Shown: one piece after another, positions 62,311-64,000 of the stretch
How positions within the stretch are numbered: the first letter of the stretch is position 1
Layout: each line of letters opens with the position of its first letter
DNA from: Bacteroidales bacterium
GTDB taxonomy: Bacteria > Bacteroidota > Bacteroidia > Bacteroidales > UBA3824
Length of the DNA: 64,000 nucleotides
Assembly (NCBI GenBank): GCA_017541145.1
Contig: JAFXZT010000034.1
Location: forward strand, 1-64,000
Direction: 5' to 3'
The notes under the pieces: generated by a model
What the model was told of the DNA's origin: nothing
Seen by the model: only the letters and a program-made list of their open reading frames with translations
Database searches by the model: none
Made by a program: the position numbers and the translations under genes

Positions 62311-63786
62311 ATGAAGAATTTTATTATACTTTTTTCATTATTGGCAATTGCTGCCGAAGTTCAGGCACAGAGATTTTATCAGCCGTTGGGACGTTTTTAC
62401 GATTTGGATATGCAGCAGACACTTTGCTGCGATTCATCTAAAAGTTTTAGTTCGGTTAAACCGGTTTTGATTCTTGAAACTGAGCGTGATACTTCCAAAT
62501 CAGAAAGTTTCGGTAAATGGTGTAAAAAGCATTTCTTGGAAGATGATTTTATCGTTTACGACCGTGAAGATTATTTATTGAGGATAAATCCGATATTCAA
62601 TTTCGTTTTAACAAAATGCAGCGATTATTCCGACAAAAATTATTATCTGAATTGTCGTGGTATTCAAGCCTTCGGACGATTGGGTAACCGTATCCATTTT
62701 CAAACAGAATTTTATGAAAATCAAGCTGTATACATGCCTTTTGAAGACAGTATAATCGCAAAATCACAACGCGGTTTGATTCCGGGTATAGGTCACGGCA
62801 AAGGTTACAAGGATGACGGTCGCGATTTTGCTATGGCGGTTGGCGATGTTACAATTGATATTACTTCGCATTTTAGAATTACACTCGGTAACAACAAAAA
62901 TTTCTTCGGTTCGGGATATAGATCAGTAATTCTCAGCGATTTAACATTCCCTTATCCGTATTTGCGTTATGACTTGAATTTCGGAAAGTTTTATTATTAC
63001 GCATATTGGATGAAACAGCGATGCGGAAATTTCGGTTATGCCCGCAATTCTGATTTGCATTATAAATACGGAAGTTATCATGTAGCAGGTTTCAAACCGA
63101 ACAACTTGTTGGAAATCGCAGTAATCGAAGGCGTGATGTGGAACAACAAAAAAGACGGTGTAGAAACTTACAACCCTAAAGCCGATATGCTTTTCCCCGT
63201 GATATTTTTCCCGCTGATGTCCAACGGTTTTGATTCTGAAAACAAAGTTTCGCTCGGTTATGATTTGAATTTTACTCCGATAAAAAATGTAAAATTATAT
63301 CATCAGTTAAATTATCTCGGTAAACAGCAAAATGCCGATGGCGAAATTTCTTTGTTGAGTTATCAATATGGTTTTCATGTATTTGACCTTTTGTTCGGAC
63401 TTGTACCTGACTTAAATTCGCATTTGCAGTTTGAGCAAACAGTTTCGCGTTTGGACGACAAAACTCAGGATATAAGTTTCTGGTCAAGTTATTATCCGTT
63501 GTCAACACCTTTTTTTGCTGACAACAATCAGGGAAAAGAAACTGTAATATTTTTGGATTTGGAATACAAACGTTTTGCAATTGATGCCAAATATCTCAAT
63601 CGTAACAATTCAAATTACAGGGATATTACATTCAGATATTTTTTCAACAAGAAAACCAAATGGAATTTGTACGTATCAGCGTGTCATCACGATTGCAGTG
63701 CCGAAGTTTATCGCAAAGCTTGGGACAACGATTATATTACAATCGGGATGTCAATCTGTCCGGCTAATTTCTATTATGATTTTTAA
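62311..63786 (+). CDS. Outer-membrane barrel protein, Wzi-like
   Basis: This 491-residue exported protein has a signal peptide (FIILFSLLAIAAEVQAQ) and long runs of alternating hydrophobic strands: RLGNRIHFQTEFYENQAV, FRITLGNNKNFFGSGYRSV, YYAYWMKQRCGNFGYAR, FVVSACHHDC-like YVSACHHDC. The layout resembles capsule-assembly Wzi-type barrels and gliding-associated hypothetical barrels of Bacteroidota. I cannot choose between them. The ATG at 62311 was used (a TTG six bases earlier is in frame). It is 6 bp after rsgA and probably co-transcribed. Confidence 0.6.
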   Translation: MKNFIILFSLLAIAAEVQAQRFYQPLGRFYDLDMQQTLCCDSSKSFSSVKPVLILETERDTSKSESFGKWCKKHFLEDDFIVYDREDYLLRINPIFNFVLTKCSDYSDKNYYLNCRGIQAFGRLGNRIHFQTEFYENQAVYMPFEDSIIAKSQRGLIPGIGHGKGYKDDGRDFAMAVGDVTIDITSHFRITLGNNKNFFGSGYRSVILSDLTFPYPYLRYDLNFGKFYYYAYWMKQRCGNFGYARNSDLHYKYGSYHVAGFKPNNLLEIAVIEGVMWNNKKDGVETYNPKADMLFPVIFFPLMSNGFDSENKVSLGYDLNFTPIKNVKLYHQLNYLGKQQNADGEISLLSYQYGFHVFDLLFGLVPDLNSHLQFEQTVSRLDDKTQDISFWSSYYPLSTPFFADNNQGKETVIFLDLEYKRFAIDAKYLNRNNSNYRDITFRYFFNKKTKWNLYVSACHHDCSAEVYRKAWDNDYITIGMSICPANFYYDF

Positions 63787-63798
63787 TTAAAAAGTTAT

Positions 63799-63806
63799 TA
63801 CCTTTG
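63799..63806 (+). promoter_or_regulatory. -7 box (TACCTTTG) for the last gene
   Basis: An exact TAnnTTTG, 31 bases before the ATG at 63838. Confidence 0.5.
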
Positions 63807-63837
63807 CATCGAATTTTTACGAAAAAAACGAATACAG

Positions 63838-64000
63838 ATGTTAATTAAGAATCTCAGTAATTTTGTTGCAAAATATTTAAGCTTTTTGGAGACATTACTT
63901 ATTGTGTCAACCACAGTATCGATGTATCTCTTGTATCAAGTAGTTACAAATTCTCAATATGCCGTTTGGATTTCGCTCGGATTGCTTGCCGCTGTATATT
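63838..64000 (+). CDS. Membrane protein, 3' part outside the window
   Basis: The first 54 codons read MLIKNLSNFVAKYLSFLETL, then two hydrophobic stretches (LIVSTTVSMYLLYQVV and AVWISLGLLAAVY) that look like membrane helices. The gene runs off the window end. The family is not recognised. A -7 box at 63799-63806 supports the start. Confidence 0.55.
   Translation, partial: MLIKNLSNFVAKYLSFLETLLIVSTTVSMYLLYQVVTNSQYAVWISLGLLAAVY

Overview
The window is about one-third G+C chromosomal DNA from a member of the Bacteroidota, most likely an uncultured Bacteroidales. Three things support this. Promoters match the Bacteroidota pattern TTTG-N19-23-TAnnTTTG, and genes lack Shine-Dalgarno leaders. The gene content is typical of the group: sdhCAB of the cytochrome-b type, a DUF4837 lipoprotein beside rseP, TonB-type outer-membrane barrels, a short AtpC with atpDC apart from the other ATP synthase genes, and YARHG and Rpn-family proteins. 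I cannot name genus or family. No rRNA, tRNA or CRISPR array is visible.

Bases 1-21.3 kb are a surface-polysaccharide locus read leftwards. An ABC-2 exporter pair (wzm, wzt) heads a long run of glycosyltransferases: GT4, GT2, GT10 fucosyltransferase, DUF5672, GT14, GT61, GT32, a fucosyltransferase-like enzyme and a TupA-type ATP-grasp protein. It ends in an acyl-transfer pair (SGNH protein plus a truncated MBOAT). The run is broken by accessory DNA: an AAA ATPase with a PD-(D/E)XK domain diverging from a BRO-N/Fic fusion, a collapsed AAA_14/DUF4143 ATPase gene, 32-bp tandem repeats and two copies of a hairpin whose stems covary. Three enzymes (one GT2, two tandem GT4) share a C-terminal LTHPRY(I/V)AGWIK tail I cannot assign.

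Bases 21.4-23.1 kb hold a DarT/DarG (DNA ADP-ribosylation) toxin-antitoxin operon with a good promoter but one single-base frameshift in each gene.

Bases 23.3-31.6 kb are housekeeping: dacB (PBP4), polA, queD-like, DUF4837 lipoprotein, rseP, YgjP-like metallopeptidase and acylphosphatase. Bases 32-38 kb hold an Rpn-type nuclease, a large TonB-dependent receptor, a small outer-membrane barrel and a TlpA-like thioredoxin. Bases 38-42 kb are the succinate dehydrogenase/fumarate reductase operon, whose SdhC has an unusual cysteine-rich C-terminal tail. Bases 42-49.7 kb hold a lipocalin-like lipoprotein, an ADP-ribosylglycohydrolase, a TonB-type barrel, hrpB and an amidohydrolase. Then come atpDC, two GT4 enzymes, a second Rpn copy, a YARHG protein, a GT2, rpsT, radC, a GNAT-like protein, xth, rsgA (with an altered P-loop), an outer-membrane barrel and a membrane protein cut by the window end.

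Short palindromic repeats (GAGACG- and GAGCCGC-cored) occur in the gaps near 41.8-42.8 kb and 59.5 kb. The 56.7-57.5 kb gap holds two related promoter/hairpin units that could be small RNAs. All family assignments come from reading motifs by eye; no database search was run.
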